A stretch of 64,000 nt of DNA from Pseudoduganella buxea (GTDB taxonomy: Bacteria > Pseudomonadota > Gammaproteobacteria > Burkholderiales > Burkholderiaceae_D), in NCBI RefSeq assembly GCF_009720835.1, contig NZ_WNKZ01000016.1:1-64000 (forward strand), read 5' to 3'. The notes beneath the pieces were generated by a model. That model did not search any database. It saw only the letters and a list, made by a program, of their open reading frames with translations, and had not been told where the DNA came from. The position numbers were made by a program, and so were the translations under genes. Shown piece by piece: positions 34,061 to 41,614 of this stretch; position 1 is the first letter of the stretch; each line of letters opens with the position of its first letter.

Positions 34061-34597
34061 ATGCAAATAGTCGACCAACGTTATCTGGACAGCGCCAACC
34101 GCTACAGTACGGAACCTTGCCTGCTGAGCATTCTCGACCTGGGCGAGGCGACGCCCGCCTGCCCTGCCACGATGGAGGAACTGCGCGAGCGCCTGGCCAA
34201 GGTGCTGCCGGGCCTGCGCCGCGGCCGCAGCCTGATCGGGATCGTCGGCGACGAAATCGTGCCGGAGGAGCCGGATTCGCCCTGCCAGGGCATCGCACTG
34301 GCGCGCCTGATCCAGAGCGTGGCGATCGAGCTGCACCGCCTGACGGGCGACGAAGTGATGGTAGGCTTTGTCGGCAGGGTGCCGAAGATGCAGGGGCGCT
34401 ACCGGCTGATCCTGCCGTTCCGCTGCGGCACCGTGGCGAACGCGGCCCTGACCCTGGCCATCGGCCTGATCGACGCGCTGCTGCGCGACGTGCCCTACGA
34501 CCTGGAAGCGGGCCTGGCCGAACTGCGCGCCATCGCGGCCGCAAACCAGCCCGACCCGGGCCCGACGCCGACGCCGTCTATTCGAATTGCCGCTTGA
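34061..34597 (+). CDS. Stand-alone cyanophycin-synthetase N-domain-like protein
   Basis: This 178-aa protein resembles only the N-terminal domain of cyanophycin synthetase CphA: CLLSILDLGE near the start, LRERLAKVLPGL, ALARLIQSVAIELHRLTGDE and a final ALTLAIGLIDALLRDVPYDL block. The ATP-grasp and Mur-ligase domains that do the polymerisation are missing, and no remnants of them follow. In CphA this domain binds the growing Asp-Arg polymer. A role as accessory or primer-binding protein is speculation. Its 3' end overlaps the convergent yceH gene by 20 bp. The start ATG is preceded by AAGGGTGG. Confidence 0.7.
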   Translation: MQIVDQRYLDSANRYSTEPCLLSILDLGEATPACPATMEELRERLAKVLPGLRRGRSLIGIVGDEIVPEEPDSPCQGIALARLIQSVAIELHRLTGDEVMVGFVGRVPKMQGRYRLILPFRCGTVANAALTLAIGLIDALLRDVPYDLEAGLAELRAIAAANQPDPGPTPTPSIRIAA

Positions 34598-35261
34598 ATA
34601 CTTCGAACTGCTCCGCCAGCGCCGCATAGTCGGCGCGCAACTGCTGCACTTCCAGTTCCAGCTGCGCCACGCGGTCGCCACGTGATGCGCCCCCAGGCGC
34701 CACGGAGGCCGTTCCATAGCCGGCCTCTTCCCGCACCAGCGATTCCTCGCCGCCCAGCAACTGGCCGTAGCGGGGCTCCTTCGTGCCTGGCGCCAGTGCC
34801 AGCTTCGCCACGAGCGGCGGATATTTATCGATCAGGAACTGCAGCACCGTTTCTACGTCCGGCACGGACTTGAATTCATGCAGCCGGCCCGTGCGCGTGC
34901 GGATTTCGCCGGCGGTCTGGTGGCCGCGCAGCATCAGCACCGTCAGCACGGCCAGCTTGTCCTGCTCCAGGGTCCACTTGATGCGCATGCGGTGCTCGTA
35001 CTTCGTCACGCGCGCGCCCGCCGCCGTCACGGCATTGACGAGGCGGCGCTCGGCCAGGCGTGCCAGCACGTCGGCCACCGTGTCTTCCGAGATTTGCATC
35101 ACGGGATCGCGGCTGGACAGCTGGTTGCAGCCGTTCGTAATGGCGTTCAGCGACATCGGGTAATTGTCCGGCGTCAGTGCTTCCTTTTCGGCCAGCACGG
35201 CCAGCACGCGGACCTCGAACGGGTCCAGCACATCGGACGCTGCGCTTGCGGCTTCGGTCAT
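34578..35261 (-). CDS. YceH-family (DUF480) protein
   Basis: This 227-aa protein is made of two winged-helix units (DPFEVRVLAVLAEKEALTPDNYPMS, then LMLRGHQTAGEIRTRTGRLH) and a C-terminal coiled coil (VAQLELEVQQLRADYAALAEQFEVF). The family is widespread in proteobacteria and has no proven function; winged helices suggest nucleic-acid or protein binding. The ATG has the SD AAGGAACC. Confidence 0.9.
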   Translation of the reverse strand: MTEAASAASDVLDPFEVRVLAVLAEKEALTPDNYPMSLNAITNGCNQLSSRDPVMQISEDTVADVLARLAERRLVNAVTAAGARVTKYEHRMRIKWTLEQDKLAVLTVLMLRGHQTAGEIRTRTGRLHEFKSVPDVETVLQFLIDKYPPLVAKLALAPGTKEPRYGQLLGGEESLVREEAGYGTASVAPGGASRGDRVAQLELEVQQLRADYAALAEQFEVFKRQFE

Positions 35262-35549
35262 CTTGGTTCCTTCATGTTCGGCGATGACACATTATCGGCG
35301 ATGCCATGCTCTTCCAGCAATGCCGCCAGGCGTACCAGCGTACCGGCCAAGGATCGGCGCGGTTCGGCATGACACCGCAGGCCGCGCGAGAATGAGGCGC
35401 CGCTTGCGCATCCTTGCTGGCGATGCGGGCCACGTAGCTGGCGCGGCGGCCCGGCCATTGCAGGCGGGGGCCGTGCGTTCGACGATGCTGCGGATATCCT
35501 GGTGCAGCGGGCGGAACCTGGCTGCTCCCACGAGCTGGTTTGTTGCCCG
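35262..35549. other. Intergenic region, possible decayed gene
   Basis: Between rlmB and yceH the minus strand shows stretches with coding character in different frames, for example LVGAARFRPLHQDIRSIVER and later LVRLAALLEEHGIADN. They are broken by frame changes and no start with SD is visible. This could be a degraded small gene, but I do not recognise the family. Confidence 0.3.
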
Positions 35550-35615
35550 AAAAATGGGGTCTGTCCCCATTTTTCGAGCAATGTTGCCGTGAAACAGGGG
35601 ACTGTCCCCGGTTTC
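35550..35615. repeat. Pair of GGGG/CCCC hairpins after rlmB
   Basis: The first element (35550-35574) is the same AATGGGG hairpin as at 12260-12284. The second (35591-35615) is a variant with GAAACAGGGG/CCCCGGTTTC arms and an ACTGT loop, and it overlaps the rlmB stop codon. Both fold as perfect or near-perfect stem-loops and may end or protect the rlmB transcript. Confidence 0.75.
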
Positions 35616-36360
35616 AGCCTTCCTTGGCGATGCGCTGGCGGCGCGCTTCGTACAGGCAGACGCCCGACGCGACGGAGACGTTCAGGCTTTCGACGGAGCC
35701 GAACATGGGGATGCTGACCAGCATGTCGCACGTTTCGCGCGTCAGGCGGCGCATGCCCTCGCCTTCCGAGCCCATCACCAGCGCCGTCGGGCCCGTGAAG
35801 TCGGCATCGTACAGGCCTTTTTCGCCGTCGTCGGACGTGCCGATCAGCCAGATGTCGCGCTCCTTCAATTCGCGCAGGGTGCGCGCCAGGTTCGTCACCG
35901 TGATGTACGGCACGGTTTCGGCCGCGCCCGATGCGACCTTGGCGGCCGTGGCGTTCAGGCCGACGGCGCGGTCCTTCGGCACGATCACGGCGTGGGCGCC
36001 GACACCGTCGGCCACGCGCAGGCAGGCGCCCAGGTTGTGCGGGTCGGTGATGCCGTCCAGCACCAGCAGCAGCGGCGGGCCGTCGATGGCGTCGAGCAGC
36101 TCGTCGAGGTTGCGGACCAGCGCCAGTTGCGAGGCGAAGGCGATGACGCCCTGGTGGCGGCGGGTGCCGACGATCTTGTCGAGGCGGGCCGAATCGACCG
36201 GCATCACGCGCACGCCGAGCGACTTGGCATTGGCGATCAGGTCTTTCATGCGACGGTCGTCGCGGGTGGCGTCGACGAAGATCTCCTCCACGGAAGCAGC
36301 TTCGTGGCGCAGGCGCGAGGTCACGGCATGGAAGCCGAAAATCATTTTATTCTTGGACAT
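35614..36360 (-). CDS. rlmB: 23S rRNA (guanosine-2'-O-)-methyltransferase RlmB
   Basis: RlmB methylates the 2'-O of G2251 in 23S rRNA, near the peptidyl-transferase P-loop. The 248-aa SpoU-type protein has a substrate-binding N-terminal domain ([20 protein letters not shown]) and the trefoil-knot catalytic part: [20 protein letters not shown] (motif 1), [13 protein letters not shown] (motif 2) and [15 protein letters not shown] (motif 3). The start is ATG 36360. It lies downstream of rnr on the same strand, the rnr-rlmB order common in proteobacteria, with a terminator hairpin between. Confidence 0.95.
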   Translation of the reverse strand: MSKNKMIFGFHAVTSRLRHEAASVEEIFVDATRDDRRMKDLIANAKSLGVRVMPVDSARLDKIVGTRRHQGVIAFASQLALVRNLDELLDAIDGPPLLLVLDGITDPHNLGACLRVADGVGAHAVIVPKDRAVGLNATAAKVASGAAETVPYITVTNLARTLRELKERDIWLIGTSDDGEKGLYDADFTGPTALVMGSEGEGMRRLTRETCDMLVSIPMFGSVESLNVSVASGVCLYEARRQRIAKEG

Positions 36361-36427
36361 GGGACGGTTTCTGCTGGTTTGCTGAAGATTTTGCTGACTG
36401 AGCCGGAAAATGCGGCCCACAAGTAAA

Positions 36428-36450
36428 GCGCCGCGGATCGACCGCGGCGC
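36428..36450 (-). terminator. Stem-loop terminator of rnr
   Basis: A perfect 9-bp GC stem (GCGCCGCGG/CCGCGGCGC) with a 5-base loop is flanked by AAA/TTT; on the minus strand it is followed by TTTACTT. It lies 43 bp after the rnr stop. Confidence 0.7.
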
Positions 36451-36492
36451 CCTTTGCGACTATTTTACGTTACTGCCGATGCCAGGGGCGCA

Positions 36493-39084
36493 TCAGCGTT
36501 TTTTCTTGCCCTTGGCGGCACCGCCCGCGCGGGGCGAAGCGGCCGTGGCCGTCTTGCTGCGCTTGGCCGGTGCCGTGGCCTTCGACTTCGGCTTGGCGCC
36601 GCTCGTGTCGAAGCCCTTGCCGGCGGCCGGTTCGGCCGGATAGCGCACCGTGATGCTGGGCCCGGCGGCGGGCTGCTCGGCCCGGGCGCCACCCTTGCCG
36701 GCGCCCTTGTCGTTGCGCTCGCCGTTGCGGCCACCACCACCACCACCACGACGCGAGCGGCGCGGTGCGTCGCCTTCCGTCGCCACTTCGTCGTCGAAGG
36801 TGGCGCGACCACGGCCCTTCTTCGACGGCGGCGCGCCGGCGGCCATGCCGGCCGTTTCGCTTTCCGGCAGGCGCAGGTCGATCTTGCGCGATTCCAGGTC
36901 GACCCGCACCACCTGCACGGTGACGCGGTCCGTCAGCTGGTAGCGCTTGCCGGTGCGCTCGCCGCGCAGTTCATGGCGGGCATCGTCGTACTGGAAGTAG
37001 TCGGCGCCCAGGTCCGTCACGTGTACCAGGCCCTCGACGAACAGCTGGTCGAGCTGGACGAAGATGCCGAAGGTGGTGACGCCGACGATGATGCCGGAGA
37101 ATTCCTCGCCCAGCTTGTCCTGCATGAAGTAGCACTTCAGCCAGGCTTCGACGTCGCGCGACGCTTCGTCGGCGCGGCGTTCGTTGGCCGAGCAGTGCAC
37201 GCCCAGCGCGTCCCACACGGTCAGGTCGCGGGCCTGCTTCGGTTCCTTGCCCTCGGCCTTGTCCTTGACCTGCTGGCGGCGGGTGGCGTTCGAGATCGTC
37301 GTGTTCAGCACGCTCTTGTCTGCCACCTTCGGCTCGTACTTCTTGCCTTGCAGGATGGCCTTGATGGCGCGGTGCGTCAGCAGGTCGGGATAGCGGCGGA
37401 TCGGGCTGGTGAAGTGGGCATAGGCCTCGTACGCCAGGCCGAAGTGGCCGATGTTGTCGGGGCTGTAGACTGCCTGCTGCATCGAACGCAGCAGCATGGT
37501 CTGCAGCAGGTTCGCGTCCGGCCGTTCCTTGATCTTCTTCATCAGCTCGGCGTAGTCGCGCGCGGCCGGCGTATCGCCGCCGCCCAGCGACAGGCCCACC
37601 TGCTTCAGGAACTCGCGCACCTGGGTCAGCTTTTCCTTGGTGGGCGCGGCGTGGATGCGGTAGGTGCCGGGGTGCTTGTGGCGCAGCAGCAGGTCGGCCG
37701 CGCACACATTGGCGGCCAGCATGCATTCCTCGATCAGCTTGTGGGCGTCGTTGCGCGAGCGGGGCACGATCTTCTCGATCTTGCCGGCCGGGTTGCAGAC
37801 GATATACGTCTCCGTCGTCTCGAAGTCGATCGCGCCCCGTTCCAGGCGCGCCTTCAAGAGCGCCTGGTAGACGGCGTACAGGTCCTGCAGATGCGGCACG
37901 ATATACGGCTTCTTCGCCGCTTCCGGCCCCTTCGTGTTGCCCAGGATGGCGGCCACTTCCGTGTAGGTCATGCGCGCGGCCGAATGGATCACGGCCGGAT
38001 AGAACTGGTAGGCCTTGATTTCGCCTTCGGCCGTGATGACGGCATCGCACACGAGGGTCAGGCGGTCGACGGCGGGGTTCAGCGAGCACAGGCCGTTCGA
38101 CAGTTTTTCCGGCAGCATCGGGATGACCCGGCGCGGGAAGTAGACCGACGTGCTGCGCTCCAGCGCATCCGCATCGAGGGCGTCGTTCGGCTTGACGTAG
38201 TGGCTCACGTCGGCGATGGCGACGATCAGGCGGAAGCCCTTGGCACGGCCGATCTTGACGGGCTCGCAGTAGACGGCATCGTCGAAGTCGCGGGCATCTT
38301 CGCCGTCGATGGTCACGAGGGGCACGTCGCGCAGGTCGACCCGCTCGCCCCAGTCGGCTTCGCGCACGACGTCGGGCAGCTTGCCGGCCTGCTTGACGGC
38401 GGCATCCGAGAAGATGTGCGGCACGCCGAACTTGCGCACGGCGATCTCGATTTCCATGCCGGGGTCGTCCATGTCGCCCAGCACTTCGACGATGCGGCCG
38501 ACCGGCTGCTTGAAGCGGCCCGGCTGCTCCGTCAGTTCGACGCTGACGATCTGGCCGCTCTTGGCCTTGCCGGGCGAACCGGCCAGCAGGATGTCCTGGC
38601 CGATGCGCTTGTCCTCGGGTGCGACGATCCACACGCCGTTATCCTTCAGCAGGCGGCCGATGATATGGGTGTTGCCCCGCTCGACCACTTCGACGATCGA
38701 CCCTTCGGGCCGGCCGCGCCGGTCGAAGCCCGTGACCTTGGCGAGCACCTTGTCGCCATGCAGGACCTTCTGCATTTCCCGCTCGGTCAGGAACAGGTCG
38801 TCGCCCGGTTCGTCGGGAATGACGAAGCCGAAGCCGTCGCGGTGTGCGCTGACCCGCCCGGCCACGAAGCCGGAATGGTCGGCCAGCACGTAGAAACCGC
38901 TGCTGTCCGACCGGATCTGGCCGTCGCGCTCCATGGCGGACAGGCGCCGCGTCAGCACGGCATGGGATTCGGCTTGCACTTCGAGCGACATGGCAAGCGT
39001 ACGCAGGTCGAGCGGTGCATTCGCGCTACGGAAGAGAGCGAGGATTTCCTCGCGGCTGGGGATGGTATGGGCTGTCTGGTTCAA
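36493..39084 (-). CDS. rnr: Ribonuclease R
   Basis: RNase R is a processive 3'-5' exoribonuclease that degrades structured RNA. The ~863-aa protein has an N-terminal winged-helix region (TIPSREEILALFRSANAPLD), cold-shock OB domains, the RNB catalytic domain with DGEDARDFDDAVYCE (metal-binding aspartates) and the S1 domain (LGEEFSGIIVGVTTFGIFVQ). A long basic Gly/Arg/Lys tail ends in KKKR. I prefer the TTG at 39084 as start because a TACACT -10 at 39137-39142 (minus strand) places the mRNA start close to 39130. An in-frame GTG at 39132 would then have no leader or SD. Confidence 0.93.
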   Translation of the reverse strand: MNQTAHTIPSREEILALFRSANAPLDLRTLAMSLEVQAESHAVLTRRLSAMERDGQIRSDSSGFYVLADHSGFVAGRVSAHRDGFGFVIPDEPGDDLFLTEREMQKVLHGDKVLAKVTGFDRRGRPEGSIVEVVERGNTHIIGRLLKDNGVWIVAPEDKRIGQDILLAGSPGKAKSGQIVSVELTEQPGRFKQPVGRIVEVLGDMDDPGMEIEIAVRKFGVPHIFSDAAVKQAGKLPDVVREADWGERVDLRDVPLVTIDGEDARDFDDAVYCEPVKIGRAKGFRLIVAIADVSHYVKPNDALDADALERSTSVYFPRRVIPMLPEKLSNGLCSLNPAVDRLTLVCDAVITAEGEIKAYQFYPAVIHSAARMTYTEVAAILGNTKGPEAAKKPYIVPHLQDLYAVYQALLKARLERGAIDFETTETYIVCNPAGKIEKIVPRSRNDAHKLIEECMLAANVCAADLLLRHKHPGTYRIHAAPTKEKLTQVREFLKQVGLSLGGGDTPAARDYAELMKKIKERPDANLLQTMLLRSMQQAVYSPDNIGHFGLAYEAYAHFTSPIRRYPDLLTHRAIKAILQGKKYEPKVADKSVLNTTISNATRRQQVKDKAEGKEPKQARDLTVWDALGVHCSANERRADEASRDVEAWLKCYFMQDKLGEEFSGIIVGVTTFGIFVQLDQLFVEGLVHVTDLGADYFQYDDARHELRGERTGKRYQLTDRVTVQVVRVDLESRKIDLRLPESETAGMAAGAPPSKKGRGRATFDDEVATEGDAPRRSRRGGGGGGRNGERNDKGAGKGGARAEQPAAGPSITVRYPAEPAAGKGFDTSGAKPKSKATAPAKRSKTATAASPRAGGAAKGKKKR

Positions 39085-39260
39085 AACTTGTTCTTTGATC
39101 TTATTGTCAGGTGTTGGTTTGAATGGTGGCACGGCTAGTGTACCGGAGGTCAGGCTGTTTGCCTAACGGCGCGCCAATCGTGGCGCCCGTGCGGCACGGG
39201 TCGGCACATGCGGGAAATGGCCCGTCGAATGCCGTTGGAAATACGCTCCTGGATTGCCCT

Positions 39261-39288
39261 TTGACATTCAAAAATATTGCTCTATAAT
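39261..39288 (+). promoter_or_regulatory. Strong sigma70 promoter ahead of the tRNA-Leu cluster
   Basis: A consensus -35 TTGACA (39261-39266), 16-bp spacer and consensus -10 TATAAT (39283-39288) lie ~130 bp before the first tRNA-Leu. A second TATAAT (39391-39396) with a poor -35 lies 26 bp before the tRNA and may start the mature-length transcript. Confidence 0.8.
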
Positions 39289-39421
39289 CTCGTCTCTCGC
39301 AGCGATGCGGGAGCAGCAAAGATGGTGAAGCACGGAGCGGATGTGCAGTGTGGAATGAAAGTTCATCTGGCGCAAAACTCTTCGTGGCACTATAATAGCA
39401 GAAGCAAGTAGCAACATCAGT

Positions 39422-39506
39422 GCCCACGTGGCGGAATTGGTAGACGCGCATGGTTCAGGTCCATGTGCCGCAAGGTGTGGGGGTTCGAGTCCCTCCGTGG
39501 GCACCA
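39422..39506 (+). tRNA. tRNA-Leu(CAG), copy 1
   Basis: This 85-nt class II tRNA has an encoded CCA. The acceptor GCCCACG pairs with CGTGGGC; the D-loop is GGCGGAATTGGTAGACGC; the anticodon loop TTCAGGT gives anticodon CAG; the T-arm is GGTTCGAGTCC. It is identical to the four other copies in the window. Confidence 0.96.
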
Positions 39507-39550
39507 CTCTACCGGATACGCGTTGCAGCCTTCGGGCTGGATCGCAGGAA

Positions 39551-39590
39551 GCGCCGCACGCCGTTGCCCGGCTCGCGGCGTTTTTGTTTT
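39551..39590 (+). terminator. Terminator after tRNA-Leu copy 1
   Basis: A GC stem (CGCCGC...GCGGCG) is followed by T5-G-T4. Read-through to the next tRNA remains possible. Confidence 0.6.
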
Positions 39591-39619
39591 AGTGTGAAGC
39601 AGTAAGTTGTGCAAGCATT

Positions 39620-39704
39620 GCCCACGTGGCGGAATTGGTAGACGCGCATGGTTCAGGTCCATGTGCCGCAAGGTGTGGGGGTTCGAGTCCCTCCGTGGGC
39701 ACCA
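39620..39704 (+). tRNA. tRNA-Leu(CAG), copy 2
   Basis: Identical to copy 1 over all 85 bases, including CCA. It is separated from copy 1 by 113 bp and is followed by a different flank (no hairpin with U-run before copy 3). Confidence 0.96.
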
Positions 39705-39782
39705 CCCGGCTTTCCCGGGTCCGCAGTCAGTAGTTTGTAGCTCGTTTCAGCGTTGTCAGCAGTTGTTGTTAGCAGCATCAGT

Positions 39783-39867
39783 GCCCACGTGGCGGAATTG
39801 GTAGACGCGCATGGTTCAGGTCCATGTGCCGCAAGGTGTGGGGGTTCGAGTCCCTCCGTGGGCACCA
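39783..39867 (+). tRNA. tRNA-Leu(CAG), copy 3
   Basis: Identical to copy 1. The 20 bases after its CCA (CTCTACCGGATACGC start) equal those after copy 1 and nearly those after copy 5, showing that tRNA and trailer were duplicated together. Confidence 0.96.
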
Positions 39868-39897
39868 CTCTACCGGATACGCGGCCCAGCCGCAGGG

Positions 39898-39933
39898 AAC
39901 GCCGCACATCTTCACGGATGTGCGGCGTTTTTC
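39898..39933 (+). terminator. Intrinsic terminator after tRNA-Leu copy 3
   Basis: A 13-bp stem (AACGCCGCACATC/GATGTGCGGCGTT, loop TTCACG) is followed by a T-run; it ends the first tRNA-Leu group. Confidence 0.9.
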
Positions 39934-40093
39934 GTTGGCGCTGTCATCTGGCGGTCCCGACCGTCGGACTCCTTGACAGTCGCGCCTGCTTTCGCCCGCA
40001 TCCCATGCAGGAACGGACTCTCTCCCAGCGATAGAACGGCTGTGCATGCTTTTTGCGTGCTGGGCTTGCGTACAACATCCACGGGAGCCTGAC

Positions 40094-41182
40094 ATGAAGA
40101 CCTTTCTCAGCGCCATGACCTTGGCGGCAGCGGCCGCCGGCAACGCCCTGGCGGCACCGACCTTCAATTTTTCCTTTATCCCCGGCACGTCGTTGCAGGC
40201 GCAGCAAGGCTTTATCGACGCGGCGGCGCGCTGGTCCAGCCTGCTGGACGACAATGTCACCGTCAACCTGACCGTCGGCTTCAATCCCCTCGACCCGGGC
40301 ATCCTGGGCCAGGCCCAGTCGGCCCGGCAGCTGTACAGCTACAGCACTTTCCGCGACGCCCTGGCGGCGGACGCCACTTCGACCTTCGACACCACGGCCG
40401 TGGCCCACCTGCCCTCCGGCAGCAGCTTCAATATGCTGCTGAACCGCACGGCCAACAATCCGAACGGGCCGGGCAGCAGCGCGCCCTACATCGACAGCGA
40501 TGGCGACGCCAACAATTCCTTCGTGCGCATCGCCACGGCCGAGGCCAAGGCGCTGGGCCTGGCGGTCACGCCGCCGCAGGTGGATGGCTGCATCGGCAGC
40601 TGCGACGGCTTCATCCAGTTCAGCAGCAACTACGCCTTCGACTTCAACCCGCACGACGGCGTCGATGCCGATGCCTTCGATTTCGTCGGCGTGGCCGCCC
40701 ACGAGATCGGCCATTCGCTGGGCTTTCTCAGCGGCGTCGATATCCTCGACTTCAACTCGACCCCGCCGGACATCTACGACGACGACGAATTCACGTATGT
40801 AACGGGGCTCGACATGTTCCGCTACTCCGGCGCCAGCGCCGCCGAAGGCGTCATCGACTGGACGGCCGACGGGCGCGACAAGTACTTCTCCCTCGATGGC
40901 GGCGCCACCGTCGGCCCGCAGTTTTCCACCGGCGCGCTCTACGGCGACGGGCGCCAGGCCAGCCACTGGAAAGACGACCTGTTCATCGGCCTGATGGACC
41001 CCACGGCGGGCATGGGCGAGGTACTGCGCATCAGCCCGAACGACCTGGTGGCAATGGACGCCATCGGCTGGGACGTGCCGGCCATTCCGGAGCCGTCGTC
41101 GATGGCGATGCTGGCAGCGGGCCTGCTGCTGCTGGGTGGGCAGGCCCGAAAAGCGGGCGCATTTCGCAAAAGCACAAAATGA
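40094..41182 (+). CDS. PEP-CTERM metalloprotease-like protein (NF038122-type)
   Basis: This is a 362-aa exported protein. A signal peptide (LSAMTLAAAAAGNALAA) is followed by a metzincin-like zinc motif HEIGHSLGFLSG (~residues 213-224) and a C-terminal sorting signal PEPSSMAMLAAGLLLLGGQARK, recognised and removed by exosortase. It is expected to hydrolyse or bind extracellular protein and to be anchored or released through the PEP-CTERM/exosortase route. No exosortase gene is in the window. The start ATG (40094) has a GGGAG SD. The gene sits as an island between two groups of tRNA-Leu genes. Confidence 0.85.
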   Translation: MKTFLSAMTLAAAAAGNALAAPTFNFSFIPGTSLQAQQGFIDAAARWSSLLDDNVTVNLTVGFNPLDPGILGQAQSARQLYSYSTFRDALAADATSTFDTTAVAHLPSGSSFNMLLNRTANNPNGPGSSAPYIDSDGDANNSFVRIATAEAKALGLAVTPPQVDGCIGSCDGFIQFSSNYAFDFNPHDGVDADAFDFVGVAAHEIGHSLGFLSGVDILDFNSTPPDIYDDDEFTYVTGLDMFRYSGASAAEGVIDWTADGRDKYFSLDGGATVGPQFSTGALYGDGRQASHWKDDLFIGLMDPTAGMGEVLRISPNDLVAMDAIGWDVPAIPEPSSMAMLAAGLLLLGGQARKAGAFRKSTK

Positions 41183-41185
41183 CGG

Positions 41186-41214
41186 TTGACCGATCCGGTC
41201 CGGTACATTAAGAT
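41186..41214 (+). promoter_or_regulatory. Promoter for tRNA-Leu copies 4 and 5
   Basis: TTGACC (41186-41191), 17-bp spacer, TAAGAT (41209-41214), placed just after the metalloprotease stop and 45 bp before the fourth tRNA-Leu. The second tRNA group therefore seems to have its own promoter. Confidence 0.6.
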
Positions 41215-41259
41215 GCGTGCCTTCTGTTGCTGAACAACGCAACGGAACTGAAAGACAGG

Positions 41260-41344
41260 GCCCACGTGGCGGAATTGGTAGACGCGCATGGTTCAGGTCC
41301 ATGTGCCGCAAGGTGTGGGGGTTCGAGTCCCTCCGTGGGCACCA
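41260..41344 (+). tRNA. tRNA-Leu(CAG), copy 4
   Basis: Identical to copy 1 over 85 bases, CCA encoded. Only 31 bp separate it from copy 5, so the two are processed from one transcript. Confidence 0.96.
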
Positions 41345-41375
41345 AGTCCTGTCTTTTGGAGTAATGAGTTGCAGT

Positions 41376-41460
41376 GCCCACGTGGCGGAATTGGTAGACG
41401 CGCATGGTTCAGGTCCATGTGCCGCAAGGTGTGGGGGTTCGAGTCCCTCCGTGGGCACCA
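41376..41460 (+). tRNA. tRNA-Leu(CAG), copy 5
   Basis: Identical to copy 1. Its trailer (CTCTACCGGACACGC) is nearly the same as that of copies 1 and 3 and leads into a strong terminator. Confidence 0.96.
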
Positions 41461-41479
41461 CTCTACCGGACACGCAGAG

Positions 41480-41516
41480 AACGCCGCAAGCTTTCAGGAG
41501 CTTGCGGCGTTTTTTC
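41480..41516 (+). terminator. Intrinsic terminator after tRNA-Leu copy 5
   Basis: A 13-bp stem (AACGCCGCAAGCT/AGCTTGCGGCGTT) is followed by T6. It is related in sequence to the terminator at 39898-39933, supporting segmental duplication. Confidence 0.9.
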
Positions 41517-41614
41517 ATTGGGCGCGCCGCCCGCATTCGCTCCCGTTCCCAAGCGCGTCGCGCCTCCACGGCGCCTTGGTCTACACTGGGCCATCGGCAA
41601 CGAACGGACATGCC

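Noticed and set aside
39422..41460. CRISPR-like array (identical 85-base repeats)
   Set aside because: The repeats are complete tRNA-Leu genes with CCA, spacers are irregular (31 to 1392 bp) and no cas genes are present.
41288..41614. N-terminal extension of the histidine kinase
   Set aside because: The upstream codons translate two tRNA-Leu genes and a terminator; the receiver-like domain starts just after the ATG at 41615.
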